Shown one piece after another: positions 33,194 through 42,731 of a stretch of 64,000 nucleotides of DNA. Both the position numbers and the translations under genes were made by a program. The DNA is from Fragilaria crotonensis (taxonomy: Eukaryota; Bacillariophyta; Fragilariophyceae; Fragilariales; Fragilariaceae), in the NCBI GenBank assembly GCA_022925895.1, contig JAKSYS010000284.1:1-64000 (forward strand), given 5' to 3'. The number at the start of each line of letters is the position of its first letter. Within the stretch, counting starts at the first letter, position 1. The notes beneath the pieces were generated by a model. That model worked only from the letters and a program-made list of their open reading frames with translations, did not search any database and was not told the origin of the DNA.

Positions 33194-33217
33194 CTCACCA
33201 TATAGTGCTTTCTGATG
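33194..33217 (-). repeat. Right terminal inverted repeat of the 10-kb transposon
   Basis: CTCACCATATAGTGCTTTCTGATG read on the - strand starts CATCAGAA like the left end; TG (33218-33219) is the duplicated target. Confidence 0.8.
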
Positions 33218-33219
33218 TG

Positions 33220-33578
33220 AGGTTGTCGGGAGCGAAGCCGTCCGTCCCGAAGGGCGTTTCTGCTTTCGCTTCTCGTCCGAGTCCTTGGAGAAAAGGCTCC
33301 CTCCCGACTCCGTCGATTCGTCCGAGGAATCTTTCGTAACAGCGCCAGCTGCTATCGCGCTTGGCACGGGTTGAGTCGGCAAGAGCTGCGTTTTGGGCAG
33401 CAGCTGCAGCCAGCCTCCAATCTGCGAAATAAGGGCTGGCCGCAAAGGGATGATCCTGAAGTTCTGTGGAACAAACGGTGAGCAGTTTTTCGTGATCAAG
33501 TCTGTCAGTGCCGCGTCGTCTGGGGCAAAATCTTGGGAGAGCATGTCCGCCACCTTGTTCTCTTTCCCGGGGAACCAC
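33220..33578 (-). pseudogene. YR-B recombinase N-terminus, separated and damaged
   Basis: Core-binding part of the recombinase (LAAAAAQNAALADSTRAKRD, SSWRCYERFLGRID) in frame 33578-33195. It overlaps in another frame the C-terminal RNase H sequence (FPGKENKVADMLSQDF), the overlap arrangement known from DIRS-like elements. Compared with YR-A, a 20-bp deletion near 33256 removes part of the linker. The 10-kb transposon separates it from the catalytic part at 22163-23200, so no complete recombinase can be made from this locus. Confidence 0.75.
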
Positions 33579-33636
33579 TGCGTGTAGTGGTCTATCTCGT
33601 GTGTGAGGCAGAAATCAGCGAAAGCTCGGGCTATCG

Positions 33637-36600
33637 TCAGGTGAAGCGGACAATCGTCGTTGAAGTTCGACTTAGCAAGCCATCCCGCTGCTGAGGTGCT
33701 GTCTCCCTGACTGAGCAGAACGTCTTCGTCCGTCCACGTGGCCCCTTCGTGGATTCCACGATCATCCCCACAAAGGCAGCAAGGAACTCGAGAGTGTTTA
33801 GGGTCGCTCGCCCCAGCAGGTGCTCTGGTAGCTGATATCGCCACGCCAGGCCGCTCTTGAGGCAGTAGCCTCCGATGCCTTGCGGGCATGCGTCCACCCT
33901 CACTATGCGCGTCGGCCACCGGCAAACCAGCCTGTTGATCGAGATACCTCGCGACGCCTTCTGAAGGAAAGCCTTCCACAGAATCAGGTCGTCCAGTTGG
34001 GGTTTGGTCAGTCTCGCCTTCCCGGCCTGCTTCGAACGCTCGCAGGCCTTGTATAGCCTTCCCATAAAGTGTCTTGCGTAAGGGATGACGTAGGCGGCGT
34101 GGCTAAAACGTCCGAGTGTCGTCACGAAGGCATGTCTGTGCGTCAGCATCCTGTCAACGGCTTGCGTCCAGCTCATGTGCTTATCGTGAGGCAGTGCGAC
34201 GATGAAGCGGCGTGTGTCCACGATCCATCCGAGGATCATCTTCCTCTCGGATGGTTTGGCCTCGGCCAGGAACTTTGGGATCGCAAGGATATCGTCTCTG
34301 GGAAAAGTCTCCTCAACCTCGGGGTCGCAAGGCCTCCCGACCAGGTGAAGCGCCAGCGGGATCGCGGCAGCGCTCTTTTCTGCGTCGCGGGGATTGAAGG
34401 CCCCAAAAATGTCGTCCAGGTAGCAGTCGAAGCGAGGGAGGTCGTCGTAGGGTGGATAGTTCACTGCGAAATAGTCCGCCTTGCCGAAAGCACTCATTTT
34501 GTCGACCAACCCTTTGTCATAGTCCACTGCCCCCTCGGTGTCCAGGAGGTGCTGGTGCGGCGAGTGGTAGACGCTCGGATCCCAGTCGTCCCTGCGGACA
34601 AGGTCGTTTGCCAAGTCCGTGATCATCTCCGACACGTCGCTCCATTGCGATGGGTTTGGCGCTCCACCGAACATCATCCTCAGCGCCACTAACAGCAGGT
34701 CGTCGATACTCGTGCAGGACTTCATGGCTGTGGCTGCTTTGAGATGGATTCGTCTGTAGGCGGATTTGCAGTCGACCTTCGTCATCCAGATAGGCTCGTC
34801 TGGCCATAGTTGGCGCAGGAACAAGATGTGGTACATGAGTCTGCTGAATGCTTTTCCGAAACGTGCTTCTGTCAGTTGGGATGTGTCCACGCGTTCGTTT
34901 ACGCTTTGTCCTGCCACTCCGCTCGGGCTGAAAGACTGGTCGTGTGTCAGTCGGAGTTTCTCTATTGAATTTCCTTTCTCGTCGATCGACGTCTGCGCGA
35001 CCATCCCCAGAGGCGCGACCTCGCATCCCTTGATCTCTAAGGCGGCTTCTCGCGGCAGTGGTAGCTGCCAACCCCTTGAGGCTTCGTCCTTCAGCATGGA
35101 TATCAACTTTGCCTCGTGGCCTCGGGCCGATTTGTGATTGCCGCGAGCTAAGTTGGCGCGCACGTCCGCGAGGCGGTCAGAATCCGAGATCTCGCGAAGC
35201 GGGAACTCGGCCCCTTCGGAGATGCGCTCCTGAAAACGCGGCCAGAGAGGGTGGGCGGACAGGAGCGGGGCGAGAAGTTCGGTGGGGCGAAACTCGGATC
35301 CCGGCGTCAGGGCGCTGAACGGCTGGGCCCGAAGGGCGGCGTCGAGGTCGAGGGCGTACCGTTTGAGCACCGCGAGGTTGTGGCGGGCGGCGTCGTGCGT
35401 CCAGTCGAAGCGAAACTCCGTCGCGTGGGTGCGCGGCTGGCCGGAGTGCAAAATGGTGGCAAGGGCATCGGCCAGGCGTGGTTCGGGAAGTCGTGGGAAC
35501 GGCGAGTCGACGTTCGGGAGCGGGATCGTCGGCAATGGCACCAACGATGGGAACTTACCGGGAAGCGGGCGTGGCGTGACTGCGAGGGCTGATGTCGGCG
35601 CGTCGTGGGCGTCTCCGGGCGACACTGCGCGCGCCATGGAGTGGTCGGTCGGTGGCGAGTCGAGGGCGGGAGTGTAGCGCTCCAGGCCCGACTTCGTTTC
35701 GTGACGGGTCGTCGCAGGCTGGCGAGAGATGCGGGGCGTCGGCGACGTGGCGGGGGCGAGAAGGTTCGTGCGCGTGGGTTCCCGCGGGACTGTCTCGGGC
35801 GGCGTATTCCGATAAGGTCCGAGGCGTCCTACGTGGCGTCTGTTGTGGAACTCGGCCGTCGACCGTTCCTGGTCGGACGCCCATTGCGACGGCTGTGCGA
35901 CGAAGGCGGGCTGGAAGTAAGCAGATGCAGAGGGTCCTAATTTTGTTTTCTTGCTGGGCGGCGTCGCGTCGGACGAGGGGCGGCGCATGCGCGCCCGGCA
36001 CTGCTCTATCCACGCTCGTACGGCGGTCGTCTGTTCGGTCGTGAGGGCGACGTGCGAGGCGCTCAAGAAGCAGCTCTTGACGCACTTCCCGTTTAGGTGC
36101 CATCTGCAGCACATGTTCGGGATCGGTCCACTTCGGACGTGATCGAGGAACACCTGCCAAGTGTCGTTCGCGTCTCTCGGGAAAAGGTCTTGCTGTGGGT
36201 TTGTGACTGCGTCCGCGGGTTGCCCGCGACGTCCGGCTCGAGCGCTCCCGGCGGCGGCTACAGGCTGCGAGTCGCCCTTTTGGTCGACTCCACGTCCCAG
36301 CCGCTCCTTGAGGAAGTCGCAGGCCGGGAAGACAAAGGTGCCATCCTCCAACTGCTGCCGGGTTGACCTGAATTCCAGGAGTGCTGGGTTGATCTCGTCC
36401 TCGTGTTCGACTCCGGCGCAGAGAACTAGGTATTGCTGCATGCGTTTTTCGATGAACCAACCTAACCTGCACGCGGCTGAGGGGTCGGCGTGCGCTAGCT
36501 GGCGGAGCGTCGCCAGTGTGGATCCGACCGCCCTGGTCAGGAAACGGCTCCACTCGTCCAACATGTGTGTGAGCGGGGAATTGGCTCCGAAAAGGAGCTC

Positions 36601-38142
36601 CAGCACTCCGCTCATGTTCTCGATAAGCCGCGCGAGTTCGTGAAAATCTTTCGGCACCGTGAAGTTGAGTTTCGTCATGCTCTTGATGTCCTTTTCTGAG
36701 AAGCCCGTGGTCGTGTCGGTCGTCTTGAGTTGCATTTGCACGAGGGTGCTGGCGTGATCAGAGGCTTCTCGCCCGGCCGCTGCTGCTCGGGCGAACGTCT
36801 GGGGACCGCAACAGAAGAGGCTGAAGGCCCCTGGCCGGTCAGGTGTGTCGGCCGTGAAAGACGCGGTGCGGATTGCGGCGCAGAAGCCCATGGGAATGAA
36901 CGCGTCTCGACCTTTGGTGTTCCTCAAGAAATGGTGTATGTGGTTTTGTACGTAGGCCACGTTACTGAGCGTCAGGATGTCCGAGAAGGACTGGACCGGG
37001 CGGCTGCGAATCATCCTGTCGGCGTCCCTTTCGGACACGAAGAGGACCATTCGTTTCGTCGACGGCGGGAAAGAGTCAAAGCCCGTCTTCGACGTTTGGG
37101 GGGACGAGGTCGCTGCGTTGGCTGCCTGTCGCTCCAGTAACGTTGACAGGTTTCGAATGGCGTCCTCCGTGCGTCCTGGCGTGCTGGCATGGTCGTCCGT
37201 CCGGATGAGGCTCCTAGCTCTGACCGCCAGATACTTGAGGTGTAGCGATTTCGCCCATTCGTCCGATCGTTTGGAGTATGCGTTTGATGCCGCCACCCCT
37301 CGCTTCGTCGGTCCCGGGGTCCTCCTCGAGTTTACCGCTACGCTGAGAACCCACCGCGGGATGTAAGAGGCTGCCTCCGCGCGGATGGTTGCTCTGGACG
37401 GGTCTGGGTCCTCGCTCGCTCTCTGTTTAATGGCGTTGACGATCAGTAGGGCGAGCTCCTCTGGCGCGGTGACGTAAGTGTCAATGATGGCGGCTGCGAT
37501 GAAGGCCGGCACCGGGACGGTGGGCTTCATCGTGAACCCGACGACCGTGACGTCGTCTGTGTCGTCCTCGCTTGCTTCGACTGGCTTGCTTGGCTTCGCC
37601 CGGTGCTTCGTTCCGCTTCCTTTCTTCGGTCGTCCTCTGGTTGCAGTCGGCAGGGTGCTGGCTGGCTCGGCGTCGCGCGTGGCTCCGGTGCTGACGCCTG
37701 ACACCTGGGCACGTGTCGTCAGAGATTCATTGATCGCCGCCAGTACGTCCGACGTAGAATTCCACGAGAGCATCCTCGACCAATCAAAAGGCGTTCCGAT
37801 GTGTCGCTCTACGACCTGTTTCGTGTCGACCGCCATGGCGGCGGCGAAGCCGCCAGCCCCCATCAGTGCCCAAAGGGCGTTCGTCCCGTCGTTGAGTCCA
37901 TCGTCAGCGTCGTGGTGGAAGTGGTGAAAGAGTCGGATTACTCCGTGCGTGTTTACCATAAGGTGGGCGACTTCCGGAGAGCACAAATGTACGAATCCTG
38001 TAGAATTAGTACTGACCGAGTTCGTCTTCGAATTCAAGGCGCTGAGCTTTTTGACGACCTCCCACTGGTCGAGCTTCCTGAAAACGTCCAGCCACGTCAA
38101 GGTCATCATCATCGGGGAGCGAGCGTCGTCTGACCTCTCCAT
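33637..38142 (-). CDS. YR-B Gag-RT-RNase H polyprotein (1501 aa)
   Basis: A single long open frame. About residues 1-110: helical N-terminus (MERSDDARSP). About 170: AT-hook-like RGRPKKGS. About 680-695: zinc motif CCRWHLNGKC...C...H, a Gag-type knuckle. About 1090-1300: RT with KVDCKSAYRRIHL (motif A, near 1122), FGGAPNPSQWSD (motif B) and CYLDDIFGAF (motif C, near 1240). After that come the connection and RNase H start (VRVDACPQGIGGYCL, NTLEFLAAF). A one-base deletion near 33750 relative to YR-A diverts the last residues; the true RNase H continues in the adjacent frame to about 33300. Compared with YR-A, 18 bp (six codons, RDLETT) are missing in the connection without frame loss. This is the best preserved gene of the family here. 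Confidence 0.88.
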   Translation of the reverse strand: MERSDDARSPMMMTLTWLDVFRKLDQWEVVKKLSALNSKTNSVSTNSTGFVHLCSPEVAHLMVNTHGVIRLFHHFHHDADDGLNDGTNALWALMGAGGFAAAMAVDTKQVVERHIGTPFDWSRMLSWNSTSDVLAAINESLTTRAQVSGVSTGATRDAEPASTLPTATRGRPKKGSGTKHRAKPSKPVEASEDDTDDVTVVGFTMKPTVPVPAFIAAAIIDTYVTAPEELALLIVNAIKQRASEDPDPSRATIRAEAASYIPRWVLSVAVNSRRTPGPTKRGVAASNAYSKRSDEWAKSLHLKYLAVRARSLIRTDDHASTPGRTEDAIRNLSTLLERQAANAATSSPQTSKTGFDSFPPSTKRMVLFVSERDADRMIRSRPVQSFSDILTLSNVAYVQNHIHHFLRNTKGRDAFIPMGFCAAIRTASFTADTPDRPGAFSLFCCGPQTFARAAAAGREASDHASTLVQMQLKTTDTTTGFSEKDIKSMTKLNFTVPKDFHELARLIENMSGVLELLFGANSPLTHMLDEWSRFLTRAVGSTLATLRQLAHADPSAACRLGWFIEKRMQQYLVLCAGVEHEDEINPALLEFRSTRQQLEDGTFVFPACDFLKERLGRGVDQKGDSQPVAAAGSARAGRRGQPADAVTNPQQDLFPRDANDTWQVFLDHVRSGPIPNMCCRWHLNGKCVKSCFLSASHVALTTEQTTAVRAWIEQCRARMRRPSSDATPPSKKTKLGPSASAYFQPAFVAQPSQWASDQERSTAEFHNRRHVGRLGPYRNTPPETVPREPTRTNLLAPATSPTPRISRQPATTRHETKSGLERYTPALDSPPTDHSMARAVSPGDAHDAPTSALAVTPRPLPGKFPSLVPLPTIPLPNVDSPFPRLPEPRLADALATILHSGQPRTHATEFRFDWTHDAARHNLAVLKRYALDLDAALRAQPFSALTPGSEFRPTELLAPLLSAHPLWPRFQERISEGAEFPLREISDSDRLADVRANLARGNHKSARGHEAKLISMLKDEASRGWQLPLPREAALEIKGCEVAPLGMVAQTSIDEKGNSIEKLRLTHDQSFSPSGVAGQSVNERVDTSQLTEARFGKAFSRLMYHILFLRQLWPDEPIWMTKVDCKSAYRRIHLKAATAMKSCTSIDDLLLVALRMMFGGAPNPSQWSDVSEMITDLANDLVRRDDWDPSVYHSPHQHLLDTEGAVDYDKGLVDKMSAFGKADYFAVNYPPYDDLPRFDCYLDDIFGAFNPRDAEKSAAAIPLALHLVGRPCDPEVEETFPRDDILAIPKFLAEAKPSERKMILGWIVDTRRFIVALPHDKHMSWTQAVDRMLTHRHAFVTTLGRFSHAAYVIPYARHFMGRLYKACERSKQAGKARLTKPQLDDLILWKAFLQKASRGISINRLVCRWPTRIVRVDACPQGIGGYCLKSGLAWRYQLPEHLLGRATLNTLEFLAAFVGMIVESTKGPRGRTKTFCSVRETAPQQRDGLLSRTSTTIVRFT

Positions 38143-38179
38143 TGCGTCGGTGGTTCAAGTCGGGTCGGGAGAGAGGCCA

Positions 38180-38335
38180 GATTAACTAGAGTAGTGTCTT
38201 TGTCGATTCGAGTTCGTTCGGATTGTGAGCAATTCGTATCTTGTGTTGTGTTGTGTCGTGGTGTTCGTCTGTCTGTGTCTCGTGTTTGTCTGTCTGATGG
38301 CGACTGCCCGTCCTTTCCCGATCTTCGGACATGCC
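38180..38335 (-). repeat. YR-B A1 repeat (5' end)
   Basis: Matches A1/A2 of YR-A from GATTAACTAGAG to CGGACATGCC. Foreign sequence begins at 38336. Confidence 0.85.
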
Positions 38336-38700
38336 AGTTCGGCTTCGGCAGCGCTGGAGAGAACCTCGCGCATGATGTGGCAGAGGACGTGAATGGCACC
38401 GTTTGGTTTGAGCGGTGCGGTGGGAGTGGTCGGTACGTTAGTGAGGTAGAAATACCCGGCGGCGCGTGAATGTGCTTTGACGACAGATAAGTAGGAAGCA
38501 TCACTTTCGACGGCAAGGAGCATGTCGCTGGCGGTGAAACGGACGGTGGCGTTGGGATTGGTTGCGCAATAATTCAAAAGCTGCGAGAGCTTTTCCATCG
38601 TGGTTTTAGTGCCCTCAGATTGCTCGGTGGCGAGTTCGCCGATGGCGGTAAGGAGCGTGGAGTCAATGGCGCGAGCGTAGAAGAGGAGCGTGCCGAGCAC
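38336..38700 (-). pseudogene. RNase H fragment of another retroelement
   Basis: The - strand frame reads LGTLLFYARAIDSTLLTAIG, LLNYCATNPNATVRF, SDASYLSVVKAHSRAAG and SSAAEAELA, the RNase H region of a retrotransposon type common in stramenopiles (SDASYLS gives the first catalytic Asp, AEAE the Glu). It is truncated on the right by copia C at about 38700 and on the left by YR-B. The matching remainder does not appear on the other side of YR-B. Confidence 0.7.
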
Positions 38701-40462
38701 TGGGAAGTTGTTTATCCGTGAGTTTCAAGAGTCTGGAAATGCTCGCGGTGTGTATCAGCGTTTGGTTGCAACCTACAACACTGGTGAAGCTGGTCGTTTG
38801 AAGGCTGAGAAGATTGAGACTGAGTTGCAAGATATGAGACTTGATGTGAGGCAGTGGAAGAAAGGCTGCCAAGCTTTTTTGACCGCATGGGAGCACAAGA
38901 TTTGTGACCTTGCTGAGTTGGATCCTGAGGCTGTGACTGAGTCCAAGAAGTGGCGTTGGCTCCGTCAAGCTGTGTTGCCTCACAAGACCATGGAGGCTGC
39001 AATCACCAACTTTGATTCCTTGGATAAGTTTGCGCGCAAGATGACTCCTGATGGTGATGGATTGGGTTTTCAGGAGATGTTCAATCAGTTGATGGATGCT
39101 GCAACTCGCCATGACAAGATTACGAAGGATAATGTTACCAACCAACAACGTAGTGTCCAGGAAGGCAAGTTCCAAACTGTCACCAACAAGAAAGGCACCA
39201 AGGGCTCCAGTGATGGGAAGAAGGCCGATCCTGCTGTTGTTTGGAAGTACTATTCGCCTCAAGATTGGGAGAAGTTGTCTGTTGAGAAGAGGAAGCAGAT
39301 TCTCGAGCAACGCAAGGTGACTCCGCGACCACCACGTTCCCAACGTGCTAATTCTGCTTCAACCACCACCACGCAATCGTCGTCAACTGAGGCCCCAGCA
39401 AGTGCTGCTCCAATTCCTGCCACTGTGATTGCCAACCAAGCCCAAGTTGATGCTCAATCGGTTGTATCCTCCAGTTCTGCGCCAACTGTTTCCAGTTCTG
39501 CTGTCCCTGGATCTACTATCCATTCAATGCTTTCCAATGCTGCACACTCGCGCCGTGACAATGACAGTGTCATGGTTCAGGAAGGGAAGGTTTACCTCCG
39601 CGTCAAGATGGGAAATGTTAAGTATCGTTTCCGTGCCCACTCTGCCGCTCGAACTGCTTGTGCTGGTTCTCTCATTGATGGGGGAGCCAATGGTGGCTTG
39701 TGTGGATCTGATGTTTTGATTCTGTCGGAAACTGGCCAACGCTGCGATGTCACCGTTATCACCAACAATGCTGTCACCGATTTGCCGATTGTTCAAGCTG
39801 CTGGTCTGATTCAAAGCTCCATTGGTCCGATTATTGGTATCTTTAACCAATATGCATCCATTGGTGATGGAAAGTCTGTGCATTCCTGTGCCCAACTGCA
39901 AAGTTTTGGCACTTTGATTGATGATGTCCCTATTGCTTGTGGTGGAACTCAGCGACTTGTGACCCCTGAAGGTTACATTGTTCCCTTGTCCAATCGTGAT
40001 GGATTGGCTTACATGGATATGAGTCCCCCTTCTGCTGATGATCTTGATCGCTATCCTCACGTGATTTTCACCTCGGACGATGCTTGGGATCCTTCGCTCC
40101 TTGACCATGAACACGCTTTGGCTCCGGATGTCTATCATGTTGACTACACCCATGGTTTTCAGGATCACCGAGTCAATGATTTTGGGGAGGTTATCTTTGA
40201 TCATCAAGCCCGTGTTGAGTATTGTTCTGTGCATGCCCATGAAGCTTCTGTGCATCGCCATGACCCTCACTATGAAGCCATGAGACCCTATCTTGGATGG
40301 GTCAACCTTGAGCGTGTGAAGAAGACTTTTGAGAATACGACGCAGTGGTTTCGTGCTTCTGTTTGCTTGCCGTTTCGCCATCACTTCAAGAGTCAATTTC
40401 CTGCTGCAAATGTTCCTCGCCTGCATGACAGATACTTTCTTCTCGGATGTTCCTGCTCATGA
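38690..40462 (+). pseudogene. Copia C Gag and protease (5'-truncated)
   Basis: Gag and aspartic protease of a copia element. Gag starts abruptly at 38700 (KLFIREFQESGNARGVYQRL), so its N-terminus, the 5' LTR and the primer site are missing; the first four codons are not native. A Gln/Lys-rich region and a Ser/Thr-rich linker follow. The protease has LIDGGANGGLCG near residue 328 (D-G-G-A in place of the usual D-S/T-G-A). A pre-integrase block follows (HYEAMRPYLGWVNLERVKKT). The frame ends at 40462, about 30 bases after the integrase start appears in the next frame. No zinc knuckle is visible in this Gag. Confidence 0.82.
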
Positions 40463-42731
40463 TGACGGCGTTCTCGGTCATGGAGGCGCTACGATGGTCC
40501 AAGTCTACTGCGGCAAGGACAGCCAGCTTACTCGTGGCTATCCGATGACTTCGGAACATGACATGTATCACACACTTGAGGATTTCATTCGCCAAGAAGG
40601 TGCCCCTGATGCTCTGCTCAGTGACAATGCCAAGGCTCAGATTGGGAAGAATGTCCAACAGATTTTGCGGATGTACCGCATCGCTGACTTCCAGTGTGAG
40701 CCTCACTACCAACATCAGAACTATGCTGAGCGCCGGATTCAAGAGATCAAGAAGACTGTCAATGCTTTGTTGGATTGCACCGGTACTCCTGCTGCTTACT
40801 GGCTTCTTGCCATGCTCTATGTGATCAATTTGATGAACCATCTTGCTGTTGCTTCCTTGGATTGGAAGACTCCCTTGGAAGTTGCTCATGGACAAAAGCC
40901 TGATATCTCGCCGTTCTTGCAATTTCGTTGGTGGGAACCTGTGTATTATGAGGCTCCGGCGACGAGTGGTTTTCCGTCTGAAAGTGTTGAGAAGACTGGT
41001 CGCTGGGTTGGTATTGCTGAACACCAAGGTGATGTGCTGACCTACTTGGTGCTCACCGACGACACTCTTCGAGTTATTGCCCGCTCCAATGTTCGCTCTG
41101 CCCTTTCGCCGACGCATCCCAACTTTCGTGCCTATGCTCCCTCGCCTTCCGATGGAGGGGAGGATTTGATTCCGTTGAATATCGATCCAGGTGATTCTCC
41201 GCGTCATGTCAAGGATATCATCTACAATTCGAGCGACCTTGCTGGTGTTAACGTTGACCCATTGGAACTCAAGCTCCCATACTTCACGCCTGACGAACTT
41301 TTGAATCGCACATTTCTTCACAAAGTTGACGGTCAACGCATGCGCGCCCGAGTCATTCGGAAGATTATGGATAACGATGCGCACAATCATCAAAATATCA
41401 AGTTTTTGCTCGAGATTGGCGCTGGTGAACATGACAAAATTATTGCTTACAATGAACTTTCGGATTTGGTTGAGCGACAGGTCAATGAGGAGCGAAGCAC
41501 TGATGATGTGTCCCCTTGGGTCTATGATGACATTATTGCACACCAAGGTCCTTTGAAGCCGACTGATCCATTTTACAAAGGCTCTTCCTACAATGTTCTT
41601 GTTCGCTGGATGAATGGTGAAGAAACCTATGAACCCTTGTATGAAATGATCAAAGACGATCCGATTTCGGTTGCCAAGTATGCCAAGGAACAAGGATTGC
41701 TTGATACTCCAGGTTGGAAGAAGCTTCAGAAGTTTGCGCGTCGGATCAAGAATTTTCTGCGCATGGTCAAGCAAGCAAAGCTCCAGCGTGGGTCTCGTGG
41801 AATTTGTTTTAAGTTTGGAGCTCAGGTCCCTCGCAATTGGAAGGAAGCCATGGAACTGGATGAGAAACACAAGTCAACTTTGTGGCGCAACGCAATCAAG
41901 AAGGAGATGGACCAGATTGCAGAGTATGGAACTTTCCGCGATCTTGGAAGGGGAGCAACCGCTCCAGCTGGCTATAAGAAAATCACTGTCCGCCTTGTCT
42001 TTGATGTCAAGCATGATCTCCGTCACAAGGCGCGTCTTGTTGCAGGTGGCCATCTTACTGATCCGCCAAAGGACTCTGTCTATTCAGGTGTTGTTTCTTT
42101 GCGAAGCCTTCGTCTTGTTGCACTGTTTGCTGAATTGAATGGCTTGCAGCTTTGGGCTGCCGATGTTGGAAATGCCTACCTTGAAGCTTTGACAAAGGAA
42201 AAGGTTTATGTTATTCTTGCTGGTCCAGAGTTTGGGGAGCTGGAGGGTCATATCCTCCTGATCCATAAGGCTTTGTATGGTCTTCGTACTTCTGGTGCAA
42301 GGTGGCATGAACATTTTTCCGACACACTTCGTGATCTTGGATTCACGCCCTGCAAGGCTGATCCTGATGTTTGGATGAAGAATTGTGGATCGCACTATGA
42401 GTATATTTGCGTTTATGTTGACAATCTTGCAATTGCCATGAGAAACCCTCAAGAATTCATCAATGTTTTGGTCAATGATTGTGGTTACAAGCTTAAGGGT
42501 GTTGGTCCAATGGAGTACCATCTCGGAGCGGATATCTACCGTGATAGCGATGGCACTCTCTGCTTTGGAGCCAAGTCCTACATTTCTCGTTTGCTTCGTA
42601 CCTACGAATCAATCTTTGGGGAGCAATGCCACCAAAGGAATACTCTTCCCCCCTTGATCGCAATGACCACCCAGAGTTGGATACCTCCGATGAGTTGCCT
42701 GAGTCCGATATTAAGCGTTTTCAGTCGTTGA
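40329..42731 (+). pseudogene. Copia C integrase, chromodomain-like segment and RT
   Basis: The integrase core has the first Asp in DTFFSD (near 40430), LLSDNAKAQIG (second Asp) and HQNYAERRIQEIKK (Glu). Between integrase and RT, about 41500-41730, lies YDDIIAHQGPL, YNVLVRWMNGEETYEPL and DPISVAKYAKEQ, which follows the pattern of a chromodomain (Y-V-W...TWEP...I..Y). RT blocks are ARLVAGGHL, WAADVGNAYLEA and LYGLRTSGARWHEH, then VYVDNLAIAM where YVDD is expected (42411-42425). The second catalytic Asp is therefore Asn, which should abolish RT activity. The frame is otherwise open to 42620 and then shifts into RNase H. Confidence 0.86.

Larger units (their letters stand above)
23201..33217 (+). 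mobile_element. 10-kb three-gene DNA transposon (CMC/Plavaka-like?) in YR-B
   Basis: Bounds come from comparison with uninterrupted YR-A at 10430-10445: the sister sequence GCTTCCTG/AGGTTG is split here, and TG is duplicated (23199-23200, 33218-33219). Termini CATCAGAA...TTCTGATG form imperfect inverted repeats (18 of 24). Cargo: a decayed transposase gene (23794-27225, +), an unrecognised gene (27253-29717, -) and a second unrecognised gene (31086-32753, +). A 2-bp duplication suits the CACTA/Mirage/Chapaev group, but the ends do not read CACTA. Family assignment is tentative; the borders are firm. Confidence 0.85.
21433..38335 (-). mobile_element. YR-B: second YR retrotransposon, interrupted by a 10-kb DNA transposon
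   Basis: Collinear with YR-A over its full length: B2 21433-21730, spacer 21731-21818, A2 21819-21970, B1 21971-22267, recombinase, RNase H, RT, Gag, A1 38180-38335. Without the insertion (23201-33217 plus the duplicated TG) it is about 6,884 bp, against 6,877 for YR-A. Its 1501-codon Gag-RT ORF is open, so this is the better preserved copy. Small deletions (18 and 20 bp and one base) separate it from YR-A. The left flank is LINE B and the right flank an unrelated RNase H fragment. Confidence 0.88.
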
